The notes: generated from the sequence alone by a model not told the origin. Counted from the first letter of the stretch, positions 25,502 through 35,195 are shown. The stretch is 64,000 bases of DNA from Lachnospiraceae bacterium (GCA_017431345.1 JAFRLH010000083.1:1-64000), one strand, 5' to 3'. Translations and numbers: made by a program.

Positions 25502-28297
25502 TTATTTCACTGCCTTCACAATAAATTTTGCGAAGGTGCCGCTCTGGGAATAAACATAGATCACCGCGCTGCCCGACTTCTTTGCTTTCACTTTTCCCTT
25601 TTTGCTGACACTTGCCACTTCCGGATCCGAAGATTCATAAGCAAGCTTTCTGTGTACGCTTACCTTCTTCCCCCTCTGACGGACAGCGGAAGCTTTGATC
25701 TTGAACTTCCTGCCGATCTTCAGCGTAAGCGTCTTCTTTACGTTCTTCAGTTTGACTGCCTTGAAGTTTCCCTTCTTTCCGCCGGCCGTTGCCACATGAA
25801 TCGTCTTTGACTGGGCAATCACCTTGCTGTCAGCGGATACGGCGATCACATAGAATTTGTAGTATTTATTCTTCTTCAGCTTCTTCGCTTTATAGGAAGT
25901 ACCGGTGAATTCCCCGATCTTCTTATATTTTTTCCCGCAGGGCGCGCCGTACAGGCGGTACTGCACCGCGCCTTCCACGGATGTCCATTTCAGTTTGATC
26001 TGCTTCTTTGAAGCTTTCTTATACCGGAGCTGCAGCAGCTGGAAGGAAGAGCTCTCTTCCGGCGCTTCTTCCTTTGTGTTCGCCAGAATATCTGCCTCCA
26101 CCTTTTCAACCTTCTCAGCCTTCTTACTCTCCTTAACCTTCTTATCCTTCTCAACACTGGCAGGCTTCGTCTGCGCGGCGTTCTTCGTCTCGATATGGCT
26201 CGGATCATTCTTGCAGATGCGCTGATACTTGTTTCCTTTCTTCACCCAGGGGCCGAAATTATGGCCGGTCGCTTCTCCGGGTGTCACTGTCAGCGTACGG
26301 TACAGCGTTCTGGTCTCGACCTTCCTGGTGTCAGACGCCTTTACCTCCGTATCCTGCCAGGCTGACCAGTCTGACCAGTCTCCGACTGCCGCTTTCTTAT
26401 AAGTCGTATAGCTGCACCGGCTGATCGGGATGCGTTCATTCAGCCACCAGAATGTATCTTTGCAGACATCATACCGATCAGACTTTCTGGCATTGGCGGA
26501 AGTAGTCAGTGCGATATCAGCCGTGGAATAGAATGCATGGAAGGTCTTATGTGTTCCCGACTTATAGCTTTCAATAGTACGGTTATAGGTCTTTTCCAGT
26601 TTCGCGCCCATGCACCAATGGAAGTAAAGGTATCCCTGTTTTGAAATGTTTACCGTCACTTTTTCCGTTGGCGTCTCTGTTGCCAGCCTGGGCGTTTTGT
26701 TATATTTTGTATAAAGCGAATTGTTCTTGTCAAACCCTTTCCAGTCACCTGCCGCAAAATCAATCGTACCGGATCCGGTCTTCTGCCAGTCCATTCCACG
26801 GTCCGCATACCTGTACTGCGTCCTGCTTTCCACGGTTATATTTGCGCCGCCGGACGGCTTTTTCGTACTCCAGTCACTGTACTGCTCCCAGTCTCCGGTT
26901 CCTGTATAACTTTTTCCGCAGGAACATTTGAAGACCATGACCGCATCCTCTGTACAGGTCGCTTTTTTCCTGCTGACAAGCTTGTAATCATGTACATGGA
27001 TCTTCGGGATCTTTTCTGTTTTCTTCTCCCCGCAGACAGTACAGGTATAAATCTTTTCTCCCTCTGCTGCCGTGGTCGGCTGTTTTGTAATCGTTCCGGA
27101 ATCCCATTTATGGTTCGTGCACTGGACAGATTCAAATTTGAACAGCTGTGCATCATTGCCGTTGTTATACCAGGTCCCGATATTCGTGCCGTTCTCCGTC
27201 TTCGCATTGGCGACATCCATGTTGAAATAGGTCCTCTTTGAAGTGATCCGGTACCACCCGTTCCCGGCCGGAACGATATACCAGTTCTGCGAGGATGTGC
27301 CGTTCGGAGTATACAGCTGGACATTACCGGCGAAACTGCCGCCGGACAGATCCAGTATCAGACTGCCGTACTTTATCAGATAAGTACCATCCGACTGTTT
27401 TTCCAGCGTGAAGACCTGATCCGCCACGCCTTTGCTGTAAAGAGAAATATTTCCGCCCGCTTTGCTCTCATACGGTGTTACGGAAATGTATTTATTGGAA
27501 TTCAGTTTGCTGACAATACGGTATCTGCCGTTGCGAAGATCTGATGCCTTGAGAGCCGGAATCGTACGGGTAATGGTCTTGCCGCATTTGGAACATTTGT
27601 AGGTCCAGGTGCCGCTTGCGGAGGCGGTAGGAGCCTTGCTGATGCCTGTAATCTTATAATTATGATCACAGGATGAAGTGCTGAGGGCAGAAGGCGCATG
27701 CCAGACATAACCGTCTCTTCCGTTGGAAGACCCGTAAAGCTGCGACTTGATCTGGGATTTTGTTATGGTTCGTCCCCAGTGGATCCTGCATCTGTCGCTC
27801 TGGTTGTTTCCCCAATTGCATTCTCCGATCGTGACAGTACTGCCTTTTACGCCGATCACATAAAAGCTGTGGAAATAATAATAATCATACGTATTGTTAT
27901 AACCTGTACAGACTCTTACATGATCTCCTGCTTTCAGCGTATCCACATTCCGGTCTGTTTTCCAATTCATCGGATTCGTGCCGGTCGCCAGATTACCGCA
28001 CTTAAGTGCAAAGCCATAACATTGAATACAGCCAAGATATGAATTACAGCCGCAGCTTCCATTATACCCGCTTCGGTCACAGGCAGAGGCATCACTGATG
28101 GTATGGTGCTGACATGCTTTTGCAGTTGTTCCGTCGGGATTATTTGTTTTGCTTCCCTCGTGATTCCAGTATCTCCCTTCCGGGAACCTCTTTTTAAGGT
28201 CCTGCAGCGAATAATTCTTTGCCATAACGTTCCCGGCTCCGCCAAGAAGAAAGCCCAATGCGAATACGATTAAAATCGCCCGGATCAGTTTATTCAT
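25502..28297 (-). CDS. large secreted multidomain protein (putative Cys peptidase, ricin lectin, Fn3-like, Big_2)
   Basis: A 931-residue exported protein, start at the ATG with AGAGGGAGA upstream rather than the ATG nine codons earlier. Residues 1-27 are a signal peptide (VFALGFLLGGAGNVMA). About 30-190 is a putative CHAP/NlpC-like cysteine hydrolase: nucleophile candidate in GCIQCYGFAL, His in YYFHSFYVIG and ECNWGNN. About 235-380 resembles a ricin-type beta-trefoil (RNGRYRIVSKLNSNKYISV, SQNWYIVPAGNGWYRI). Cys pairs in zinc-ribbon-like units (CSKCGKT, CTVCGEKK, CSCGK) recur. A Fn3-like unit with KLKWTSVEGAVQYRLY and a C-terminal Big_2 fold (AYESSDPEVASVSKKGKVKA) follow. Probably a cell-wall or glycan-acting surface protein. 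Confidence 0.78.
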   Translation of the reverse strand: MNKLIRAILIVFALGFLLGGAGNVMAKNYSLQDLKKRFPEGRYWNHEGSKTNNPDGTTAKACQHHTISDASACDRSGYNGSCGCNSYLGCIQCYGFALKCGNLATGTNPMNWKTDRNVDTLKAGDHVRVCTGYNNTYDYYYFHSFYVIGVKGSTVTIGECNWGNNQSDRCRIHWGRTITKSQIKSQLYGSSNGRDGYVWHAPSALSTSSCDHNYKITGISKAPTASASGTWTYKCSKCGKTITRTIPALKASDLRNGRYRIVSKLNSNKYISVTPYESKAGGNISLYSKGVADQVFTLEKQSDGTYLIKYGSLILDLSGGSFAGNVQLYTPNGTSSQNWYIVPAGNGWYRITSKRTYFNMDVANAKTENGTNIGTWYNNGNDAQLFKFESVQCTNHKWDSGTITKQPTTAAEGEKIYTCTVCGEKKTEKIPKIHVHDYKLVSRKKATCTEDAVMVFKCSCGKSYTGTGDWEQYSDWSTKKPSGGANITVESRTQYRYADRGMDWQKTGSGTIDFAAGDWKGFDKNNSLYTKYNKTPRLATETPTEKVTVNISKQGYLYFHWCMGAKLEKTYNRTIESYKSGTHKTFHAFYSTADIALTTSANARKSDRYDVCKDTFWWLNERIPISRCSYTTYKKAAVGDWSDWSAWQDTEVKASDTRKVETRTLYRTLTVTPGEATGHNFGPWVKKGNKYQRICKNDPSHIETKNAAQTKPASVEKDKKVKESKKAEKVEKVEADILANTKEEAPEESSSFQLLQLRYKKASKKQIKLKWTSVEGAVQYRLYGAPCGKKYKKIGEFTGTSYKAKKLKKNKYYKFYVIAVSADSKVIAQSKTIHVATAGGKKGNFKAVKLKNVKKTLTLKIGRKFKIKASAVRQRGKKVSVHRKLAYESSDPEVASVSKKGKVKAKKSGSAVIYVYSQSGTFAKFIVKAVK

Positions 28298-28412
28298 GAC
28301 TCTTCTCCCTCTAAAATACTGCACATAGGACGCCGTATTTCCGGTGTCCCATTACTCTTCCGGCAGTCCGGATCATTCCATCCTGCAGTCTCTTGATTTA
28401 CAGCCGCTCTGT

Positions 28413-28889
28413 TTACTTTCCGATCTGCTCGGCAAAACAGCGGACTTCATATTTCAGCTTCGGATTATTTTTTGTTCTGAGTGACAGATGCGCGGTATGC
28501 GGCGCTTTCAGATACGCATCCAGACCATTGATCTTCTTTTTGTAATCCGTGCCGGCCATATGCGTGACGACGAAACAAACATCTTCCGGCAGCTCATCCC
28601 TGTATTTTTCAAGAATCGCTTTTCCGACGACGGCAGGTCCTTCTGCCCAGACAGGCATACAAACGATCACACGCTCATATTCAAATGGAAAATGCGTCCC
28701 TTTGATGTACACCTGCGGAAATGTTTTCTTTAAGGAATCAATACAGCTTACGAGATATCCCCCTATCCCGCTCCTGTCCTTTCCGTCGGTGTACTCCGCA
28801 AGATCTGCACCAAGATGCTGCGCCAGCAGTTCTGCCGCCATCCTGGTGGTGTTGGTCCTTGTATAATAAAGACAAAGTGTTTTCTTCAT
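28413..28889 (-). CDS. flavodoxin-like protein
   Basis: A 158-residue protein with an N-terminal flavodoxin phosphate loop region (LCLYYTRTNTTRMAAELL, residues 5-22), a conserved VIVCMPVWAEGPA segment near 74-86 and VCFVVTHMAG near 104. It probably binds FMN and transfers electrons to an unknown partner. The start has GAGGAG upstream. It is a single gene between the large secreted protein and topB. Flavodoxin-like oxidoreductases with this TRTNTT loop are frequent in anaerobes as small quinone or iron reductases. Confidence 0.8.
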   Translation of the reverse strand: MKKTLCLYYTRTNTTRMAAELLAQHLGADLAEYTDGKDRSGIGGYLVSCIDSLKKTFPQVYIKGTHFPFEYERVIVCMPVWAEGPAVVGKAILEKYRDELPEDVCFVVTHMAGTDYKKKINGLDAYLKAPHTAHLSLRTKNNPKLKYEVRCFAEQIGK

Positions 28890-28947
28890 TTTCCCGGTCT
28901 CCTCTTTTATTTATTACAATTATAAACGATTCATGCCAAAAATCAAT

Positions 28948-28980
28948 TTAAAAGAGCACAGCCATTCGCTGACTGCACTC
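28948..28980 (-). terminator. intrinsic terminator after topB
   Basis: Minus strand AAAGAGTGCAG pairs with CTGTGCTCTTT (two G-T pairs), followed by TTAAATTG and T-rich DNA. It lies about 60 bp beyond the topB stop. Confidence 0.6.
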
Positions 28981-29036
28981 TTTCTGCTGCCCGTCCATGT
29001 AACGATCCTTTTATCCCTGCAGCGGTTTCCTGCTGC

Positions 29037-31061
29037 TCATGCTTTGTAATACTGCGTCAGATAACTGTAGGAATCCCTGAGAAATGCTGTATTCCCCTTC
29101 CCTTTTACACCGTCCGTCCGCCGGATGATATAGGAATAGAGCTTCTCCTTGTATTCCTCTTCCGTAATGCTTCCCTCCGCCACGCCGGAAAGGCCCTTCT
29201 CCCAGCTTGCTGTCAGTTCCGGGTTCAGGAGAGACCGGATGGAATTGTTCACTGTGTCAAAGACCATCTCTCCCAGGAAGGTCGGCGTCAGCACCTGCGT
29301 CTTCTTGTTCAGTTTCAAATAGTCGATCGCTGCCAGCTTCTTCAGGATCTCGGCTCTGGTAGCGGACGTGCCGATCCCGCTGCCTTTGATCTGTGCACGC
29401 AGTTCTTCATCTTCGATCAGCGATCCTGCGTTTTCCATAGCCAGGATCATGGAGCCCGAAGTATACCGCTTCGGCGGAGAAGTCTCTCCTTCTTTGATCT
29501 CAAACCCGGAAGCAGCCGCTTTGCCTCCTTTTTTCAGGGAAGCCAGCCAGGCCAGCAGATCCGCATCCGCTTCGGTCTCATTTTCACCGTTCCCTTCACC
29601 CTGCTCCGCGCCTGCTGTTTTCTTCGGTATACCTGCGACTGTCAGATAGCCCGGATCTTTCAGGGCTTTGAAAGAAGCAAAGAAGCTCTCTCCCCGGCGG
29701 GTAAAGATCAGCTGCCATTTTTCATATTCTGCCGGCGGGTAAAAGATCGAAAGGAAACGTCTTACGATCCGGTCGTAGACCGCCCTTCCCAGGTCTCCGA
29801 CAGAACCAAGCGCGCCCAGCCCATAACCGGTGGGAATGATGGCGTAATGGTCCGTGATCTGTTTGTCGTTGGTATATCTGGTCTTCGCAATATTCTTATA
29901 GCTGCCCTGGTCCAGGATCGTCTGTGCGAAAGGTGCAGCATTCTGATAGGAAAGAAGGCCTTTGATATTCTTGCTGATCTCCTTCGCCACGGCAGAGGAA
30001 AGCACTCTCGCGTCCGTCCTGGGGTAGGTCACCAGCTTCTTTTCATAAAGATCCTGGACGACCTTCAGAGTCTGGTCCGGCGAGATCTTCAGCTGTCTGG
30101 AACAGACATTCTGCAGTTCGGCTAGATTGAAGAGAAGCGGCGGATTCTTTTTCTCCTTCTTCTTTTCCCTGCCGGCGATCTCCATTTCATAAGGAGGCAG
30201 TCCGCCCTCGGTCAGGAAAGAGATCAGTTTTTCCGCTTCTTCTTTTTCCTTAAAGCCGTTTTCCTTATAAAGTGCCGGGTGATTCTCGTATCTGCTGCCC
30301 GGAACAGCCCGGAATTCTGCGGAAATGGATTTCTGTTCATCCCCGCTGCCGGCGCCGTAAGGGATCTGCGCCAGTACACGATAGAACGGCGTCTTTACGA
30401 ACGCTCTGATCTCCCGCTCTCTCTTCACGCACATTCCGAGCACGCATGTCATCACGCGGCCGACGGAAATGACCGTGCGGTCTCTTTTCATCAGCCCGGA
30501 AATGGCGCTTCCGTATTTCAGCGTGAGCAGTCTGGAGAAATTGATCCCCATGAGATAATCTTCCTTCGCGCGCAGATAAGCAGAAGCAGCCAGGTTGTCA
30601 TACTCGGAAAGATCTTTTGCTTCCCGGACACCGCGTTTTATCTCCTCCTCGGTCTGGGAATCGATCCACACGCGCAGCCGTTTCTTGCCTTTTACGCCTG
30701 CCATCTGCTCGACAAGGCGGTAAATGTATTCTCCTTCCCGTCCCGAGTCGGTGCAGACATAGATCGTGTCGATATCTTTTCTGGTCAGCAGCTTCTTTAC
30801 GGTGGAAAACTGTTTTTTGACGGAAGCGATCACTTCATATTTGAATTCGTCCGGCAGGAACGGCAGCGTCTCCATCCGCCACCGCTTCATTTCCGGGTCA
30901 TAGGCCTCCGGATAGCTCATGGTGACCAGATGGCCGACGCACCAGGTGACGACAGCATTATCCCCTTCCAGATATCCGTCTCCGCGGCTCATATTCATGC
31001 CCAGGACTCTGGCGAATTCCTGCGCAACACTTGGTTTCTCAGCAATATAAAGAGATTTCAA
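29037..31061 (-). CDS. topB: DNA topoisomerase III
   Basis: Type IA topoisomerase of 674 residues that relaxes and decatenates DNA. The start is read as TTG at 31059-31061, preceded by AGGAGG five bases away, giving M-KSLYIAEKPSVAQEFARVLG, the usual TopB beginning; the upstream ATG frame would cross the asd terminator. TOPRIM residues are visible (SLYIAEKPS, VCTDSGREGEYIYR), and the active-site Tyr lies in LVTYPRTDARVL near residue 345. The SGIGTSATRAEILKKL motif is present. No C-terminal zinc domains follow the core. Flanked by asd and a flavodoxin. Confidence 0.92.
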   Translation of the reverse strand: MKSLYIAEKPSVAQEFARVLGMNMSRGDGYLEGDNAVVTWCVGHLVTMSYPEAYDPEMKRWRMETLPFLPDEFKYEVIASVKKQFSTVKKLLTRKDIDTIYVCTDSGREGEYIYRLVEQMAGVKGKKRLRVWIDSQTEEEIKRGVREAKDLSEYDNLAASAYLRAKEDYLMGINFSRLLTLKYGSAISGLMKRDRTVISVGRVMTCVLGMCVKREREIRAFVKTPFYRVLAQIPYGAGSGDEQKSISAEFRAVPGSRYENHPALYKENGFKEKEEAEKLISFLTEGGLPPYEMEIAGREKKKEKKNPPLLFNLAELQNVCSRQLKISPDQTLKVVQDLYEKKLVTYPRTDARVLSSAVAKEISKNIKGLLSYQNAAPFAQTILDQGSYKNIAKTRYTNDKQITDHYAIIPTGYGLGALGSVGDLGRAVYDRIVRRFLSIFYPPAEYEKWQLIFTRRGESFFASFKALKDPGYLTVAGIPKKTAGAEQGEGNGENETEADADLLAWLASLKKGGKAAASGFEIKEGETSPPKRYTSGSMILAMENAGSLIEDEELRAQIKGSGIGTSATRAEILKKLAAIDYLKLNKKTQVLTPTFLGEMVFDTVNNSIRSLLNPELTASWEKGLSGVAEGSITEEEYKEKLYSYIIRRTDGVKGKGNTAFLRDSYSYLTQYYKA

Positions 31062-31083
31062 TACATCCTCCTGTAATGCATAA

Positions 31084-31140
31084 AGGTAAAAACATCCTTT
31101 TCCCGGGTCTTGTGTTCTGGTCCTGCGGAAAAAGGATGTC
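31084..31140 (-). terminator. intrinsic terminator of asd
   Basis: Minus strand ACATCCTTTTTCC pairs with GGGAAAAGGATGT, followed by TTTTTACC. It sits between asd and topB and supports the downstream TTG start of topB. Confidence 0.8.
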
Positions 31141-31165
31141 ATTCTTCTGTATCGTATAAAGTAAA

Positions 31166-32251
31166 CTATTTCGCAGTGATCCTGCCGGTCGCGGTAAGCA
31201 GTTCAGCGGAAAGCACGGCGCCGCCGGCCGCACCGCGGAGCGTGTTGTGGGACAGTCCCACGAACTTCCAGTCATAGATCACGTCTTCTCTAAGCCGCCC
31301 TGCGTACACAGCCATACCGCCGTCCACTTCACGGTCCAGCCTGGGCTGCGGTCTGTCGGGTTCTTCGAAGTAGTGGATGAACTGCTTCGGCGCATGCGGC
31401 AGATCCAGCTCCTGCGGAAGCCCTCTGAAGTTCTTCCAGCGCTCAAGGATCTCTTCCTTCGAAGGCTTTTTCTTAAAGGAAACGAAGACCGATGCCGTAT
31501 GTCCGTTGGTGACCGGAACCCGCAGGCACTGGGAAGTAATGATCGGGGATGCAGCTTTTACGATCTGTCCGTTCTCGATGTGTCCCCAGATCCGCAGCGG
31601 CTCCTGTTCACTCTTTTCTTCCTCTCCGCCGATGTACGGAATGACATTGTCGATCATCTCGGGCCAATCCTTAAAGGTCTTGCCTGCGCCGGAGATTGCC
31701 TGATAAGTGGAGGCTACAACAACGGTCGGCTCAAACTCCATCAGCGCATGGATCATGGGGGTGTAGCTCTGGATCGAGCAGTTCGGTTTTACGACAATGA
31801 ATCCGCGCTTCGTGCCAAGGCGCTTCTGCTGGAAGGGGATAATGTCCAGATGCTGCGGGTTGAGTTCCGGCACGACCATCGGGACATCGGGCGTCCATCT
31901 GTGCGCAGAGTTATTGGAAACGACCGGTGTTTCGGTCTTTGCATAGGCTTCCTCGATCGCCCTGATCTCATCCTTTGACATGTCGACAGCGCTGAAAACA
32001 AAATCGCAGGTCGCAGCGACCGCATCCACATCGGAAACATTCATGACCACCATCTTCTTTGCCCATTCCGGCATCGGGATATCCAGTTTCCAGCGGTCTC
32101 CGACTGCTTCTTCATAGGTCTGTCCTGCACTTCTTGCGCTGGCCGCCAGGGTGACGACTTCATACCAGGGATGATTATCAAGAAGCGTAATGAATCTCTG
32201 TCCGACCATTCCGGTGGCTCCGAGTATACCAACTTTCAGTTTCTTATCCAT
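31166..32251 (-). CDS. asd: aspartate-semialdehyde dehydrogenase
   Basis: NADPH enzyme making aspartate semialdehyde for lysine, threonine, methionine and cell wall diaminopimelate. 361 residues from the ATG preceded by GGAGG; an in-frame ATG 11 codons earlier lacks a site. Rossmann motif LGATGMVGQRF is near residue 10, and the catalytic Cys is in KPNCSIQ near 148. The NCSIQ form, SNNSAHRWTPDVP and LSHNTLRGAAGGAVL match the archaeal/fungal-type ASADH branch rather than the E. coli type. Immediately downstream of a tRNA-Thr gene on the opposite strand. Confidence 0.94.
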   Translation of the reverse strand: MDKKLKVGILGATGMVGQRFITLLDNHPWYEVVTLAASARSAGQTYEEAVGDRWKLDIPMPEWAKKMVVMNVSDVDAVAATCDFVFSAVDMSKDEIRAIEEAYAKTETPVVSNNSAHRWTPDVPMVVPELNPQHLDIIPFQQKRLGTKRGFIVVKPNCSIQSYTPMIHALMEFEPTVVVASTYQAISGAGKTFKDWPEMIDNVIPYIGGEEEKSEQEPLRIWGHIENGQIVKAASPIITSQCLRVPVTNGHTASVFVSFKKKPSKEEILERWKNFRGLPQELDLPHAPKQFIHYFEEPDRPQPRLDREVDGGMAVYAGRLREDVIYDWKFVGLSHNTLRGAAGGAVLSAELLTATGRITAK

Positions 32252-32277
32252 AACTTCCTCCATTCCGACGGTTTTTC

Positions 32278-32309
32278 TTGACAAGCTTCCGTCGTCATGC
32301 TAATATAAT
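32278..32309 (+). promoter_or_regulatory. probable promoter of tRNA-Thr
   Basis: TTGACA at 32278-32283 is a perfect -35. TAATAT at 32301-32306 gives 17-bp spacing and TATAAT at 32304-32309 gives 20 bp. The tRNA begins 20 bp downstream. Confidence 0.65.
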
Positions 32310-32328
32310 AAAGCTGTTTTTGCAGTAA

Positions 32329-32401
<73 letters not shown>

Positions 32402-32423
32402 TTTTTTTTATTTTACTCTTATC

Positions 32424-32897
32424 CTATCCTTTCGCCACCGCGATCGTTCCCGTCCGCTGCAGCTCCAATATCCCGAAATTCCTCACCAGTTCAATGAACT
32501 CTTCCACTCTCTCGGGATCCGAATGCATCTCGATCACCATTGCCTTCGGTGACAGATGCATGATCTTCGCGCCCATCACATTACACAGTTCAATGAGCGA
32601 AGCACGGTTTCCCATCGTGTATCCGACCTTCACGAGCAGCATCTCGAGCATGATGCTCCTGCTCTCATCCAGCCTTCTCACTTTTATGACATCCAGCTTT
32701 TTGTTCAGATGCTTCTCGATCTGGTCGATCGTTCTGGCATCGCCTGTTGAGACGATCGTCATGCTGGATACATCCCGCTGCTCCGTCTCGCCCACGGCAA
32801 GAGAGTCAATGTTGTATCCCCGGCGGGCAAAAAGGCCGGAGATGCCGGACAGGACGCCGTCTCTGTTTTCCACAAGAACCGAAAAAATTCCTTTCAT
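32424..32897 (-). CDS. ilvN: acetolactate synthase small subunit
   Basis: Regulatory subunit of acetohydroxyacid synthase, 157 residues. The N-terminal ACT domain is clear (FSVLVENRDGVLSGISGLFA, then RGYNIDSLAVG), followed by the second ACT-like region (LVKVGYTMGNRASLIELCNV). Such subunits bind valine for feedback. The start has AGGAGG six bases upstream. It follows ilvB by 15 bp. Confidence 0.95.
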   Translation of the reverse strand: MKGIFSVLVENRDGVLSGISGLFARRGYNIDSLAVGETEQRDVSSMTIVSTGDARTIDQIEKHLNKKLDVIKVRRLDESRSIMLEMLLVKVGYTMGNRASLIELCNVMGAKIMHLSPKAMVIEMHSDPERVEEFIELVRNFGILELQRTGTIAVAKG

Positions 32898-32912
32898 GAG
32901 ATCCTCCTGTCT

Positions 32913-34535
32913 TTATACCGTCACATCTCCGCTGTCCACTTCGCAGACCAGCAGGGCCGATTGCTCACACGCCAGAAAGGCGTCCAGAATACCGTCTCTC
33001 TCCTCGTTGTTCTCCACATGGAAAAATTTCATATCATACGCTTCCGCGAATTTATCATATTTCGGATAATCGTAAAGCTTGACACCTGAGAAACGATCGT
33101 CATAGTTCTTATGCTGATATTCCTTCACAAGCCCGAGATATCTGTTCTTGACCACGATCACTTTCAGCGGGATCTTATTGACAGCCGCCGTAGCAAGCTC
33201 GTTCATGGACATCTGGAACGAACCGTCGCCGCAGACTGCCACGACCTGCTTCCCGGGCGCACACACCATCGCGCCGAGCGCTGCAGGGATCGAATAGCCC
33301 ATCGTGCCCATGCCGCCTGTTGTGAGGAACCGGCCGGCTTTCATCACATAATTGTCAGCAGACCACAGCTGGTTCTGTCCGACGTCCGCCACATAGATCG
33401 CATCTTCCTCCATTTTTTCCGACAGGCTCTGCACGAAGAGCATCGGATTTACGAAACGATCGGAAAAGTGCCTTGTGTCAACGGTATTCTTCTTGATATC
33501 CTCGAGTTTTTCCAGCCATGCTTTTGTATCGATATGGATATCGGATTCGAGCAGCGCCTGGAAAATATTCCGGACGTCGCCCACCAAAGGCAGTGTCGGT
33601 CCAAGGTTCTTTCCGATCTCAGCGGTATCGATATCGATATGGATGACCTTCACCTGCTGTTCCAGATTCTCCGGTTTGGGGACAGCCCTGTCCGCGATCC
33701 TGGCACCGACCACGATCAGGAGATCGCTGTTGGCGACTGCTCTGTTCGCATACGGTTTCCCGTTGTTGCCGAGCATCCCGAAATAAAGCGGGTGGGATTT
33801 CCTTAAGACCCCGATTCCCATCATGGTGGAGACCAGCGGGATATTGTTCTTCTCGCAGAAAGCCCTGACGACTTCTTCCCCTTCGCCGAGAATGACGCCG
33901 CCGCCGGCACAGATGAGCGGCTTCTTCGAATGGTTGATCGCGTCGATGACCTTCGCGAGCTGCTGGGCATTGCCTTTTGTATTGGGCTTATAGCCGCGCA
34001 TATTTACTTCGTCCGGATATTTGAAGGGCTTCTTCATCTCCATCCGCTGCACATCACAGGGAATGTCGATCAGCACCGGGCCTTTTCTTCCGGTGGATGC
34101 TACAAAGAACGCTTCCTTCATGATGCGGGGGATGTCATCCGGGCTTTTGACAAGATAGCTGTACTTGACAAAGGATTCGGTCGCGCCTCTCATGTCCGCT
34201 TCCTGGAAAACGTCTCTTCCCAGGAGATGGCTGTCTACCTGGCCGGTGATGGCGATCAGCGGGATCGAATCAGCATATGCCGTTGCAAGCGCTGTGATCA
34301 GGTTCGTCGCACCGGGACCGGAAGACGTAACGCATACCGCGGGCTTTCTGGAAATCCGGGAATAGCCGCTGGCGGCATGGCCGGCGTTCTGCTCCTGTCT
34401 CATAAGCACATGCTCAACAGCCGGCTCCTGATAAACGGCATCGTAAAACGGCGCGATCGCGACTCCGGGGATCCCGAAGATCTTTGTCACACCTTCCAGC
34501 TTTAAACATTCGACCATTGCCTGCGCACCGTTCAT
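32913..34535 (-). CDS. ilvB: acetolactate synthase large subunit
   Basis: ThDP enzyme condensing pyruvate with pyruvate or 2-oxobutanoate for branched-chain amino acids. 540 residues with three domains: the catalytic Glu in MRQEQNAGHAASGYSR near 47-62, central FAD-binding region (GLLRK.HPLYFGMLGNNG type), and the ThDP motif GDGSFQMSMNEL near 440. FTTGGMGTMGYSIPAALGA is also typical. The start has GGAGG upstream. It forms an operon with ilvN. A TATAAT sequence on the minus strand at 34569-34574 is the likely -10, with no strong -35. Confidence 0.96.
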   Translation of the reverse strand: MNGAQAMVECLKLEGVTKIFGIPGVAIAPFYDAVYQEPAVEHVLMRQEQNAGHAASGYSRISRKPAVCVTSSGPGATNLITALATAYADSIPLIAITGQVDSHLLGRDVFQEADMRGATESFVKYSYLVKSPDDIPRIMKEAFFVASTGRKGPVLIDIPCDVQRMEMKKPFKYPDEVNMRGYKPNTKGNAQQLAKVIDAINHSKKPLICAGGGVILGEGEEVVRAFCEKNNIPLVSTMMGIGVLRKSHPLYFGMLGNNGKPYANRAVANSDLLIVVGARIADRAVPKPENLEQQVKVIHIDIDTAEIGKNLGPTLPLVGDVRNIFQALLESDIHIDTKAWLEKLEDIKKNTVDTRHFSDRFVNPMLFVQSLSEKMEEDAIYVADVGQNQLWSADNYVMKAGRFLTTGGMGTMGYSIPAALGAMVCAPGKQVVAVCGDGSFQMSMNELATAAVNKIPLKVIVVKNRYLGLVKEYQHKNYDDRFSGVKLYDYPKYDKFAEAYDMKFFHVENNEERDGILDAFLACEQSALLVCEVDSGDVTV

Positions 34536-34635
34536 CTGCAGTTCCTCCGGTTCTGTTCTTAAAACATGATTATAACAGAGAAATCCTATTTTGCCACCCT
34601 CTGACTTTTGACAATGAGCATAACTTCATAACAAA

Positions 34636-34668
34636 AACAGGCGGCCTGAAGCCGCCTGTTCAACAGCG
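34636..34668 (-). terminator. intrinsic terminator between redox gene and ilvB
   Basis: AACAGGCGGC pairs with GCCGCCTGTT around a 5-base loop, and on the minus strand TTTTTG follows. It ends the redox gene and separates it from ilvBN. Confidence 0.8.
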
Positions 34669-34727
34669 ATTTTCCATTCCCGGGGATTCTGCTGTCCGGA
34701 ATGCCCCTTTCCTGTACTCTTCTGTCT

Positions 34728-35180
34728 TTATTGTATCATCTCATCCAGAATATCACAGGCGATCACCGCCAGCTTCGGACACGTCTTCATCAGAAGATTC
34801 TCCTTCATGATCGCCGGCATATCCTCCGGAATCTTGTATCCGAGGATCTCGCGGCAGAGCACGCTTCCATTCGTGATCTCATGTTCTTTAAACCGTCTCT
34901 CGAATTCCGCCTTGATCTCCATCATCTTCTGTTTTGCTTCTTCATCATACAGCTCGCAGTGTCCGTATTCCGCGCCCAGCGCCATCAGGGCTCCGGTAAC
35001 GCAGCCGCAGCGCTCGCCGTTCATCATTCCGCCGCCGAAAGCAGCCGCGATCTTCAGCGCCTGCTCCTCGTCCATATCAAGGAGCGCAGCCGCATGGGCA
35101 AAGACGACCTGGGAGCAGTCGATGCCGCCTTTATAGTACTGCGTCGCAAGTTCTTCCGTCATTCTTTCTTCCAGCGCCAT
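34728..35180 (-). CDS. C_GCAxxG_C_C-family redox protein
   Basis: A 150-residue protein of the C_GCAxxG_C_C family (putative redox-active or metal-binding). Conserved cysteines: Cys in GGIDCSQVVF, GERCGCVTGALMALG, and later Cys in SVLCREILG and MKTCPKL. Partner and reaction are unknown. The start has GGAGG upstream. It lies 15 bp downstream of the rubredoxin/GltS/rubrerythrin gene on the same strand, suggesting a shared redox role. Confidence 0.85.
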   Translation of the reverse strand: MALEERMTEELATQYYKGGIDCSQVVFAHAAALLDMDEEQALKIAAAFGGGMMNGERCGCVTGALMALGAEYGHCELYDEEAKQKMMEIKAEFERRFKEHEITNGSVLCREILGYKIPEDMPAIMKENLLMKTCPKLAVIACDILDEMIQ

Positions 35181-35195
35181 ATATACCTCCGGTAA

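Noticed and set aside
31062-31142. longer topB start
   Set aside because: Contains the asd terminator hairpin and adds residues with no TopB similarity.
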